Positions 57,200 to 64,000 of a DNA stretch of 64,000 bases are shown here, piece after piece. The first letter of the stretch is position 1. Every line of letters begins with the position of its first letter. This stretch comes from an uncultured Sphingomonadaceae bacterium (GTDB taxonomy: Bacteria > Pseudomonadota > Alphaproteobacteria > Sphingomonadales > Sphingomonadaceae). The position numbers and the translations under genes were made by a program. The notes beneath the pieces are model-generated. The model searched no databases and had not been told where the DNA came from. It saw only the letters and a list, made by a program, of their open reading frames with translations. The stretch covers positions 248,001 to 312,000 of the forward strand of contig CANNCV010000002.1 in the NCBI GenBank assembly GCA_947503245.1, given 5' to 3'.

Positions 57200-58369
57200 C
57201 TAAAACCCGAAATCCTGTTGCACGGGTTTTTGCGCCGCTTGTTTATTGGGCGCATCACCATCGTCATCACCCACCAATGAGGCCAATGTCAGGCCCAGCA
57301 AGCGCACGCCAGCGCGTACCGGGATCAATTGGTCGAGCAGATCATGACCAATAGCGGCAAATTCCGCGCGGTCTTGCACGAGGGTTTCCAGCGAGCGTGA
57401 CCGTGTGACCTGTTGGAAATCGCTATATTTTGCCTTGAGTGTGACGGTGCGGCCCTGCGCTTCATTGCGCTCTATCCGTTCCCAGACAATGCGGACAATC
57501 TCGTCTAAAGCGGTGTGCAAGGCTTCGGCCTGGTGGATATCTTCGTTGTATGTTCGCTCCCCGCCCACCGATTTGCGCTGGCGATGCGGTTTGACCGGGC
57601 GGTTATCAATACCGCGCGCCGCGTGGTATAAATAGCCAGCAAATTTGCCGAAATGCTCTTGCAAAAAATCCAGCGATTGTGCGCGAATATCTGCCCCTGT
57701 CGCAATGCCCAGCGCCGCCATCTTTTCACCAGTGCGCGGGCCGACACCATGGAAACGGCGCACCGCAAGCCCCGCCACAAAATCCGGCCCCTGCTCCGGG
57801 CGAATGACGCACATACCATCAGGCTTATTCTGGTCAGAGGCTATTTTGGCGATGAATTTGTTATAAGATACCCCTGCACTGGCCGTCAGACCGGTTTCTG
57901 CGCGAATATCATCGCGGATCATCTGCGCAATGCTTGTCGCCAGACCAATGCCTTGTTTATCTTGCGTGACGTCCAGATAAGCCTCGTCCAATGATAATGG
58001 CTCGACAAGATCCGTATGGCGGTGGAAAATCTCGCGTATCTGGCCCGACACTTGTTTATATACGTCAAAGCGATGTTTCACGAAAATCAGATCGGGACAG
58101 CGCCGCGCTGCAGTAACCGAAGGCATGGCAGACTTTACGCCAAATTTACGCGCTTCATAGCTGGCTGCGGCAACCACGCCGCGCTTTGATGATCCACCTA
58201 CGGCCACAGGCTTACCCCGCAATTCAGGATGATCGCGCTGTTCGACACTGGCAAAAAAGGCATCCATATCAACATGGATAATTTTGCGGGCAGAGGGCGC
58301 GGCTGCATCCTCAATGGCTTCACCATCGCCGCTATTCGCCAATTCATAATCATTTACTGAGCCTGCCAT
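57200..58369 (-). CDS. dinB: DNA polymerase IV
   Basis: This 389-residue translesion polymerase has the hallmark IIHVDMDAFFASVEQRDHPE, KRGVVAAASYEARKFGV, and the catalytic pair in EPLSLDEAYLDV. FHGVGPRTGEKM is the thumb hairpin, and RKSVGGERTYNEDI opens the little finger. The end QQDFGF resembles a beta-clamp-binding peptide. The ATG at 58369 (MAGSVNDYE) is the first plausible start; the longer frame from 58414 crosses the divergent promoter. It lies upstream of and parallel to a second Y-family polymerase gene. Confidence 0.95.
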   Translation of the reverse strand: MAGSVNDYELANSGDGEAIEDAAAPSARKIIHVDMDAFFASVEQRDHPELRGKPVAVGGSSKRGVVAAASYEARKFGVKSAMPSVTAARRCPDLIFVKHRFDVYKQVSGQIREIFHRHTDLVEPLSLDEAYLDVTQDKQGIGLATSIAQMIRDDIRAETGLTASAGVSYNKFIAKIASDQNKPDGMCVIRPEQGPDFVAGLAVRRFHGVGPRTGEKMAALGIATGADIRAQSLDFLQEHFGKFAGYLYHAARGIDNRPVKPHRQRKSVGGERTYNEDIHQAEALHTALDEIVRIVWERIERNEAQGRTVTLKAKYSDFQQVTRSRSLETLVQDRAEFAAIGHDLLDQLIPVRAGVRLLGLTLASLVGDDDGDAPNKQAAQKPVQQDFGF

Positions 58370-58434
58370 GGTTACCAGATATGCCCTGCATAAATAAATG
58401 GCAATTGCTGCCATCTATCCCCATAGGAACCGGC

Positions 58435-59664
58435 ATGCACAAAGATATAACCAAAAGTGCTGGCCCAGGTCCGTATGAGTTTGTCGCTATGATGGCAGCA
58501 ATGATGGCGCTTAATGCGCTGGCCATTGATGCCATGCTGCCTGCCTTTCCCGCCATTGGCGCGGCTTTTGATGTGACGCAGGCAAATGACAGGCAATATG
58601 TCATTTCTGTCTATCTCGCTGCTATGGGCATTGGCTCGCTGGTCTATGGCCCTTTGTCAGACCGTTATGGCCGCCGCCCGATATTGTTTCTTGGTATCGG
58701 TATTTATGTTGTTTTCGCGCTGCTATGCGCCTTATCGACCAGCTTCCCGATGCTGTTGGCCCTGCGCTTTGCTCAGGGCTTTGGCACTGCCGCGATTGGC
58801 GTGTTGACCACCTCTATTGTGCGTGACCGGTTTGTTGGCGATGAAATGGCCAAAATCATGTCGATGATCTTTATCGTCTTCATGGCGATGCCGGTTGTCG
58901 CGCCCAGCATAGGCCAGGCCATATTATATGTGGCGGGGTGGCGCTGGATTTTCGGGGCATTTGCGATTGCTGGCGGAATAGTGATGCTGTGGGGCTGGAT
59001 ACGCCTGCCGGAAACGCGGGATGCAGACAGCGTCAGACCTATGGCTGTGGCCGCTCTGACCAAAACATGGGGGCGGGTTATCATCCACCGCGCAGCAACA
59101 GGCTATGTTTTGGGCAGTGGATTGATCTTCGGGGCGTTGTTCGGTTTCCTCAACAGCTCACAACAGATTTTTGCAGATGTGTTTGATGCAGCCGATATCT
59201 TTCCCATCGCCTTTGCCGCAGTGGCCATAGGCTTGGCGATTTCCAGCTTCGTTAATTCCCGCATTGTTGAGAGGTTTGGCGCGCGCCGCGTTTCGCACAG
59301 CGCATTATTGGCCTTTATCGCGCTCTCACTGGCGCAAATTGCTGCGGCCAGCTTTGCGCCGAGCAATATGCCGCTGTTTCTTTTGCTGGCCAGTGCGAAC
59401 ATGGCCATGATGGGCTTTACCGGCGCAAATTTCTCTTCCATCGCCATGCAGCCTTTTGGCAATGTTGCCGGGTCCGCTTCGTCTTTTCAGACATTTGTGC
59501 GCACATTATTGGGGGCCGGCGTCGGGGCGCTGATCGGACAGTTTTTTAATGGCACCGCGATGCCCATGGTCACTGGATTTTTGATTGCCGGGCTGGCCGC
59601 ATTGTTGGCCGTATCATGGAGCGAGCGCGGCATATTGTTTACACGCCCTAATGCCCCGCAATAA
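58435..59664 (+). CDS. Bcr/CflA-family MFS drug efflux transporter
   Basis: This is a 409-residue twelve-helix major facilitator pump. The first helix LNALAIDAMLPAFPAIGAAF and the DRQYVISVYLAAMGIGSLVYGPLSDRYGRRP segment (here in two parts, YVISVYLAAMGIG; GPLSDRYGRRP) are characteristic of Bcr/CflA. RFAQGFGTAAIGVLTTSIVRD follows. Such pumps export bicyclomycin, sulfonamides or other compounds; the substrate is unknown. AGGAA stands five bases before the ATG at 58435, which I prefer over the ATG at 58381. Confidence 0.9.
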   Translation: MHKDITKSAGPGPYEFVAMMAAMMALNALAIDAMLPAFPAIGAAFDVTQANDRQYVISVYLAAMGIGSLVYGPLSDRYGRRPILFLGIGIYVVFALLCALSTSFPMLLALRFAQGFGTAAIGVLTTSIVRDRFVGDEMAKIMSMIFIVFMAMPVVAPSIGQAILYVAGWRWIFGAFAIAGGIVMLWGWIRLPETRDADSVRPMAVAALTKTWGRVIIHRAATGYVLGSGLIFGALFGFLNSSQQIFADVFDAADIFPIAFAAVAIGLAISSFVNSRIVERFGARRVSHSALLAFIALSLAQIAAASFAPSNMPLFLLLASANMAMMGFTGANFSSIAMQPFGNVAGSASSFQTFVRTLLGAGVGALIGQFFNGTAMPMVTGFLIAGLAALLAVSWSERGILFTRPNAPQ

Positions 59665-59679
59665 ACCAATGGCACGCGC

Positions 59680-60060
59680 CTAACGCTGCATCAGCATCGG
59701 CCCCATGCGCTGGCCGCCAAACAGATGCACATGCAGATGCGGCACTTCCTGCCCACCATTCGCGCCAATATTGGCCAATAAACGATAGCCCGGAGCAACC
59801 AGATCATGCATGCGGGCAACATGGCCAATGGCGCGCACAAATCCGGCAATCTCTTCAGCATCGGCGCGCGCAGAAAAATCATCCCAGCTGACATAAGCGC
59901 CTTTAGGAATGACCAATATGTGCAGCGGCGCCTGCGGATTGATATCATGAAAGGCGAGCGCAAACTCATCTTCATACACCGTCTTATTAGGGATTTCCCC
60001 GCGCAGGATAGCCGCGAAAATATTGCTTTCATCATAAGGCTGGGTAGCATTAATCGCCAT
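59680..60060 (-). CDS. HIT-family (HINT-like) nucleotide-binding protein
   Basis: This 126-residue histidine-triad phosphoramidase-like protein has the N-terminus NIFAAILRGEIPNKTVYEDEFALAFHDI, in parts typical of HinT (ILRGEIPNKTVYED). The active-site triad is in VPHLHVHLFGGQRMG. Such enzymes cleave AMP-lysine-type phosphoramidates. It starts 24 bases after hisE and is very likely the last gene of the his operon, a common arrangement in alphaproteobacteria. Confidence 0.95.
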   Translation of the reverse strand: MAINATQPYDESNIFAAILRGEIPNKTVYEDEFALAFHDINPQAPLHILVIPKGAYVSWDDFSARADAEEIAGFVRAIGHVARMHDLVAPGYRLLANIGANGGQEVPHLHVHLFGGQRMGPMLMQR

Positions 60061-60084
60061 ATAGTCTCTCCTGCTTATGCGCTG

Positions 60085-60408
60085 TTACTTGCTGGTACGA
60101 CTGGCTTTTTCTTCCAAGCCGGACACGCCCTCGCGCCGCGCCAGTTCATTCAGCACATCCTGCCACTCCAGTCCCATATCGGCCAGCAAAACCAGCAAGT
60201 GGAACACCAGATCAGCCGCTTCGCCGGTCATGCCTTCAGCATCATCAGCCGTCGCCGCGATAACCGCTTCCACAGCCTCCTCACCCAGCTTTTGCGCCAT
60301 TTTCTGGCGGCCTTTACTGGTCAGGCTGGCAACATAGCTGGAGGATGGATCAGCGCTGCGCCGTTCGGTTATAATCGCTTCCAATTGGGTGATAATGTCA
60401 TTGCTCAT
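60085..60408 (-). CDS. hisE: Phosphoribosyl-ATP diphosphatase
   Basis: HisE does the second step of histidine synthesis, hydrolysing PR-ATP to PR-AMP. The 107-residue protein has the MazG-like all-alpha motif KLGEEAVEAVIAA and GEAADLVFHLLVLLADMG, which carry the metal ligands (EExxE and ExxD). SYVASLTSKGRQKMAQ precedes them. It stands alone as hisE, without fused hisI, and lies 12 bases after hisF. Confidence 0.97.
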   Translation of the reverse strand: MSNDIITQLEAIITERRSADPSSSYVASLTSKGRQKMAQKLGEEAVEAVIAATADDAEGMTGEAADLVFHLLVLLADMGLEWQDVLNELARREGVSGLEEKASRTSK

Positions 60409-60420
60409 AGCATTGCCCCT

Positions 60421-61206
60421 TTATGCAGCCCGTGATTGTATAGGGGAACGCACTGCGCAGCCAGCAGCGGCAAGCGCGGCATGGGCCTGCGCTATGCTGG
60501 CCTCCCCAAAATGGAAAATCGACGCAGCCAAAACCGCGCTCGCGCCGCCTTTAACCGCACCTTCAACCAAATGGTCCAAATTACCGACGCCGCCACTGGC
60601 GATCACTGGCACATCAAAATTTTTCACCATCGCGTCGATCAGTTCCAGATCATAGCCGATGCGGGTGCCGTCACGGTCCATGCTGGTGACCAGCAATTCG
60701 CCCGCACCATTGCGCACCAATGTTTCGGCATGGTCCATTGCATCAATGCCCGTTGGCTTGCGTCCGCCATGGGTGAAGATTTCCCAGCCGGAGCCATCTG
60801 CCCGTGCGCGCGCATCAATAGAGCCAACGATACACTGGCTGCCAAAACGGCCAGCAATATCAGCGATCACTTGCGGGTTGGACACGGCTGCGCTGTTCAC
60901 CGCCACCTTATCCGCCCCTGCCAATAACAAAGCGCGTGCATCATCCGCACTGCGCACTCCGCCGCCAACGGTCAGTGGCATAAAACAAACCTCTGCCGTG
61001 CGCATAACCACATCAATAATCGTATCACGCGCTTCATGGCTGGCGGTGATATCCAGAAAACACAGCTCGTCCGCGCCAGCCGCATCATAGGCCTGTGCCT
61101 GCTCAACCGGATCACCCGCATCGACCAGATCAACAAAGTTCACACCCTTCACTACACGGCCATTGGCCACATCAAGACAGGGAATGATACGCGTGCGAAC
61201 GGTCAT
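60421..61206 (-). CDS. hisF: Imidazole glycerol phosphate synthase, cyclase subunit
   Basis: HisF closes the imidazole ring using ammonia made by HisH. The 261-residue (beta/alpha)8 barrel begins [19 protein letters not shown] (with the catalytic first Asp). [27 protein letters not shown] is here in parts ([25 protein letters not shown]), then [14 protein letters not shown] with the second Asp, and [16 protein letters not shown]. It abuts hisA with no gap, so the two are coupled. Confidence 0.98.
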   Translation of the reverse strand: MTVRTRIIPCLDVANGRVVKGVNFVDLVDAGDPVEQAQAYDAAGADELCFLDITASHEARDTIIDVVMRTAEVCFMPLTVGGGVRSADDARALLLAGADKVAVNSAAVSNPQVIADIAGRFGSQCIVGSIDARARADGSGWEIFTHGGRKPTGIDAMDHAETLVRNGAGELLVTSMDRDGTRIGYDLELIDAMVKNFDVPVIASGGVGNLDHLVEGAVKGGASAVLAASIFHFGEASIAQAHAALAAAGCAVRSPIQSRAA

Positions 61207-61932
61207 TTACCGGTTCGCCATTGCTATAGCAGTCGCCAGATCGAGCCGCCCGTCATACAATGCACGGCCAGTGATAACGCCCTCAATCCCCTCATTCGCG
61301 TGGAGTGAGAGCAAGTGGATATCATCCAGCCCTTTAACCCCGCCACTGGCAATGACCGGAATATCACAGCGCCGCGCAAGCTCCACCGTCGCATCAATAT
61401 TACAACCTTTCAGCAAACCATCGCGGCCCACATCGGTAAACAGCAAAGAGGCAACGCCCGCATCCTCAAAGCGGCGGGCCATATCATGCACGGAAATATC
61501 CGAGACATCGGCCCAGCCCTCGGTCGCGACAAAACCGTCTCGCGCATCAACCGCGACAACAATGCCGCCTTCAAATGCGCGTGCCATATCGCGGACAAAT
61601 TCCGGGTCTTTCAGCGCTGCCGTGCCGATAACAATACGCGCTACACCCAGATCAAACCATCCTTCAACCGCTTTACGATCACGAATGCCGCCACCCAATT
61701 GGACATGGCCTGGAAAGGCAGAAATAATGGCTTTCACCGCATCGGCATTGCGCGCTTCTCCGGCAAAGGCACCATCCAGATCCACCACATGCAGATGCTC
61801 TGCCCCTGCTTCAGCGAACAGCAATGCCTGCGCAGCAGGGTTATCACCATAAACGGTGGCGCGCTCCATATCGCCTTCAGCCAGACGAACAACCTCGCCG
61901 CCTTTTAAGTCAATTGCGGGGAAAACAATCAT
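61207..61932 (-). CDS. hisA: ProFAR isomerase
   Basis: HisA isomerises the aminoaldose ProFAR to the ketose PRFAR. The 241-residue half-barrel duplicate has FPAIDLKGGEVVRLAEGD, VQLGGGIRDRKAVEGW, and the second catalytic Asp region LLFTDVGRDG, ending VIASGGVKGLDD and EGVITGRALYDG. The ATG at 61932 overlaps the hisH stop (ATGA); a longer start at 61944 is not needed. Confidence 0.98.
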   Translation of the reverse strand: MIVFPAIDLKGGEVVRLAEGDMERATVYGDNPAAQALLFAEAGAEHLHVVDLDGAFAGEARNADAVKAIISAFPGHVQLGGGIRDRKAVEGWFDLGVARIVIGTAALKDPEFVRDMARAFEGGIVVAVDARDGFVATEGWADVSDISVHDMARRFEDAGVASLLFTDVGRDGLLKGCNIDATVELARRCDIPVIASGGVKGLDDIHLLSLHANEGIEGVITGRALYDGRLDLATAIAMANR

Positions 61933-62546
61933 GTCGGGTTCCATTCAAGAAAGCGGCTAAGCAGATCAAGCCCATAGCTTTGGCTCTTTTCCGGGTGAAA
62001 TTGCACGCCAATAATATTGTCACGGGCAATGGCCGCGGTCAAAGCGCCGCCATGATCCGTCACCGCGGCAACATCGCTTTTGTCGCGCGCGGCAAAATGA
62101 TAGCCATGCAGAAAATAGGCTTCACCCGACACCAGCACCGGATGCTCGGCAACGGGCTGAACATCATTCCAACCCATATGCGGCACCTTAATATCGGGCG
62201 ATGGCGCAATGGCACCGACCGTGCCGCCAATCCAGCCCAGCCCCTTATGCGTGCCATATTCAATGCCGGTATCGGCCAATAGCTGCATGCCAACACAAAT
62301 GCCCAAAAAGGGCACGGCATCCTCGCGAACACGCTGTTCCAATGCTGCGATCATGCCGTCAATCGCGGCCAGTCCATCATAACATGCCGCAAAAGCGCCA
62401 ACGCCGGGCAGCACGATACGATCTGCCGCCAGCACAGCTTTGGGATCAGCGGTCACTTCAGGGGCCGCGCCCACTGCCCGTAAGGCATTGTGGACGGAGC
62501 GCAAATTGCCCGCGCCATAATCAATAAGAGCGATGCGTTCGCCCAT
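61929..62546 (-). CDS. hisH: Imidazole glycerol phosphate synthase, glutaminase subunit
   Basis: HisH releases ammonia from glutamine for HisF. The 205-residue class I amidotransferase has ALIDYGAGNLRSVHNAL, IVLPGVGAF, the nucleophile in FLGICVGMQLL and the His-Glu pair in VQFHPEKSQSYG. It overlaps hisA by four bases and follows hisB by eight. Confidence 0.98.
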   Translation of the reverse strand: MGERIALIDYGAGNLRSVHNALRAVGAAPEVTADPKAVLAADRIVLPGVGAFAACYDGLAAIDGMIAALEQRVREDAVPFLGICVGMQLLADTGIEYGTHKGLGWIGGTVGAIAPSPDIKVPHMGWNDVQPVAEHPVLVSGEAYFLHGYHFAARDKSDVAAVTDHGGALTAAIARDNIIGVQFHPEKSQSYGLDLLSRFLEWNPT

Positions 62547-62554
62547 ATTCAGCC

Positions 62555-63142
62555 CTACAGCACGCCTTTGGTGCTGGGTATGGCATTGCCTTTGCGCGGG
62601 TCGATATCGACTGCCTGACGCATTGCGCGGGCAAAACCCTTATAAATACTCTCAGCAATATGGTGGTTATTCTGCCCATATAGCAATTCGATATGCAGCG
62701 TCAGACCCGCCGTTTGCGCAACCGAGTGGAACCAATGTTCAATCAGCTCGGTATCCATTTCCCCAAGGCGTGGCTGGCTGAACGCGGCTTTCCACACCAG
62801 ATAAGGACGCCCGGAAATATCAACGGCAACGCGGCTTAATGTCTCATCCATTGGTGAATAAGCGCTGCCATAGCGCACGATGCCCGCTTTATCGCCCAAT
62901 GCCTCCGCTATAGCCTGACCGATAGCCAGCGCGCTGTCTTCCGTGGTGTGATGCTGGTCAACATGCAAATCGCCTTTGATCTTACATGTCAGATCAATCA
63001 GCGAATGGCGCGAAAACTGCTCCACCATATGGTCCAGAAAGCCGATGCCAGTGCTGACATCATATTGTCCTGTCCCATCCAGATTGACGGCAATCTGAAT
63101 ATCGGTTTCCTTGGTGGTGCGGCTGATAGTGGCTGTTCTCAT
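62555..63142 (-). CDS. hisB: Imidazoleglycerol-phosphate dehydratase
   Basis: HisB removes water from imidazole glycerol phosphate. The 195-residue single-domain enzyme has [20 protein letters not shown] in shorter motifs ([12 protein letters not shown]), the manganese-binding [16 protein letters not shown], and the second [18 protein letters not shown]. There is no fused phosphatase domain. It is the first gene of the his operon and is divergent from sspB over a 109-base spacer, which should hold both promoters. Confidence 0.98.
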   Translation of the reverse strand: MRTATISRTTKETDIQIAVNLDGTGQYDVSTGIGFLDHMVEQFSRHSLIDLTCKIKGDLHVDQHHTTEDSALAIGQAIAEALGDKAGIVRYGSAYSPMDETLSRVAVDISGRPYLVWKAAFSQPRLGEMDTELIEHWFHSVAQTAGLTLHIELLYGQNNHHIAESIYKGFARAMRQAVDIDPRKGNAIPSTKGVL

Positions 63143-63251
63143 AAATGCCTCCTATAATTGCGGAGCATTAAGACGCAAGCCCGTAGAGAGATTATCGGCA
63201 ATTGACTGCAATCTTCTTGACCCAGCCGCAACTAGAGTTCATTTTTACATT

Positions 63252-63743
63252 ATGAGCGATGATACACCCGATAGCCTGATTCCTTATGACGAAATCGTCC
63301 AGAACGCTTTACGCGCGGTTATTGGCCGGGTGCTGCGCACTATTGGCCAGGAAGGCCTGCCTGGTGAGCATCATTTTTATATCACCTTCAAAACCCATGC
63401 ACCCGGTGTTTCGATACCCAAGCATTTGATGGAGCGTTTTCCCGATGAAATGACCATCGTCCTGCAAAACAAATATTGGGACCTTAAAGTCGAGGAAGAG
63501 CATTTTTCTGTCGGGCTAAGCTTTAACCAGATTCCGGCTGATCTGTTCATTCCTTATGCGGCAGTTACGGCATTTGTTGACCCTGCGGTGGATTTCGGCC
63601 TGCAATTTCAGGCCACAGAGGCAGAGAGCGAACCGGAACCTCATGAAGAGGCCGAAAACGACCATCCTGCACAAAGCAGTGATGATGGCGAGAACGGCGA
63701 CGATTCCAACGTGGTAACGGTGGATTTCGGTCGCAAAAAGTAA
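63252..63743 (+). CDS. sspB: SspB-alpha type ClpXP adaptor
   Basis: This 163-residue stringent starvation protein B homologue hands ssrA-tagged proteins to ClpXP. The N-terminal fold reads SLIPYDEIVQNALRAVIGRVL, then HHFYITFKTHAPGVSIP, IVLQNKYWDLKVEEEHFSVGLSF (here in parts, IVLQNKYWDL) and IPYAAVTAFVDPAVDFGLQF. The acidic linker (ESEPEPHEEAEND) ends in VVTVDFGRKK, the short ClpX-binding tail. The ATG at 63252 is the family start; a frame from 63111 overlaps hisB and is not real. Confidence 0.93.
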   Translation: MSDDTPDSLIPYDEIVQNALRAVIGRVLRTIGQEGLPGEHHFYITFKTHAPGVSIPKHLMERFPDEMTIVLQNKYWDLKVEEEHFSVGLSFNQIPADLFIPYAAVTAFVDPAVDFGLQFQATEAESEPEPHEEAENDHPAQSSDDGENGDDSNVVTVDFGRKK

Positions 63744-63758
63744 CGGCTGACACTGCCA

Positions 63759-64000
63759 TTGGCACGCAAACCAACATCTTCCAGCCCCAAATCGGCACCG
63801 CCTGAGAAAAAGTCTCGGCCGCAATCTCGCGTAAATGCTGGCAATAAGGCCGAAGTGAGTGATGCCCCTAGCAAGGACAAACCCTTATTATCTGCGGCTA
63901 AGGCTGCTCTTAATGATCCATTGCTGCACAGCCTGGTTTCTGGACTGGTGATTTCTGCCGCTCAAAAACAGGGTGCCAAAAATGGCTTGAGCAACACCGT
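63759..64000 (+). CDS. Unknown protein, 3' cut by window edge
   Basis: An open frame with no stop runs from a TTG at 63759 to the edge, in the same frame as sspB and 15 bases after its stop. It reads LARKPTSSSPKSAPPEKKSR at first, a Lys/Pro/Ser-rich disordered start. It later becomes Ala/Leu-rich (LLSAAKAALNDPLLHSLVSG). No ATG precedes it and the ribosome site is weak (CGGCTGA), so the start is a guess. No family is recognisable from so little. If real, it is likely co-transcribed with sspB. Confidence 0.45.
   Translation, partial: MARKPTSSSPKSAPPEKKSRPQSRVNAGNKAEVSDAPSKDKPLLSAAKAALNDPLLHSLVSGLVISAAQKQGAKNGLSNT

Overview
The window looks like a chromosomal segment of a sphingomonad-type alphaproteobacterium (Sphingomonadales; Sphingopyxis/Sphingorhabdus-like is a guess). 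The reasons are a DksA that keeps only one of the four zinc-finger cysteines, an SspB-alpha type ClpXP adaptor, a PpsR-family regulator, several VPAP/PEP-CTERM proteins with PrsT-type TPR lipoproteins, and dispersed repeats of the CCTTCGACAAGCTCAGG type. Base composition is moderate and fairly even, genes are tightly packed, and I see no tRNA, rRNA, CRISPR array, prophage, integrase or transposase.

Layout. 1-8.7 kb: a GMC oxidoreductase cut by the left edge, a beta-propeller lipoprotein, a PHA synthase and depolymerase pair that reads like the Pseudomonas medium-chain-length type, a ferredoxin-NADP reductase and a D-aminoacylase-type amidohydrolase. 8.7-16.1 kb: a secreted ClpP-fold protein, the dnaN operon, a DUF1761 protein, and a coupled serS-surE-nlpD-like-potassium channel operon. 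16.2-21.4 kb: a very low-complexity Ser/Gly surface protein with a C-terminal sorting signal, dksA, a PilZ protein, a CoA-transferase and small ORFs. 21.4-32.8 kb: housekeeping and transport genes (panB, two transporters, a GDPD, a 2OG oxygenase, an ArsC-like reductase, purT, an endonuclease III-like glycosylase, a YceI protein, guaA).

32.9-38.1 kb is the most interesting stretch. Two PrsT-like TPR lipoproteins alternate with two small PEP-CTERM-type proteins. Each small protein has a near-perfect sigma-54 promoter, and a shared 17-base box lies 64 or 65 bases upstream of it. This is the expected layout of an exosortase-linked, enhancer-binding-protein-controlled surface or matrix system. The exosortase itself and the regulators are not in the window.

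38.1-46.5 kb: an acyl-CoA ligase, a radical SAM/SPASM protein coupled to a nucleoside transporter, a protein built of 18-residue SYQHSRDG repeats, a two-TM protein, and gyrB. 46.6-53.4 kb: a sugar-use cluster (SSS symporter, 2OG dioxygenase, aldo/keto reductase, Gfo/Idh/MocA dehydrogenase, GH42 beta-galactosidase). 53.4-59.7 kb: a PpsR-type regulator, a Nudix hydrolase, two Y-family DNA polymerases separated by an inverted repeat element, and a Bcr/CflA efflux pump. 59.7-64 kb: the hisB-hisH-hisA-hisF-hisE-HIT operon, divergent from sspB, then an ORF cut by the right edge.

All calls come from reading motifs and remembered family features; no database search was run.
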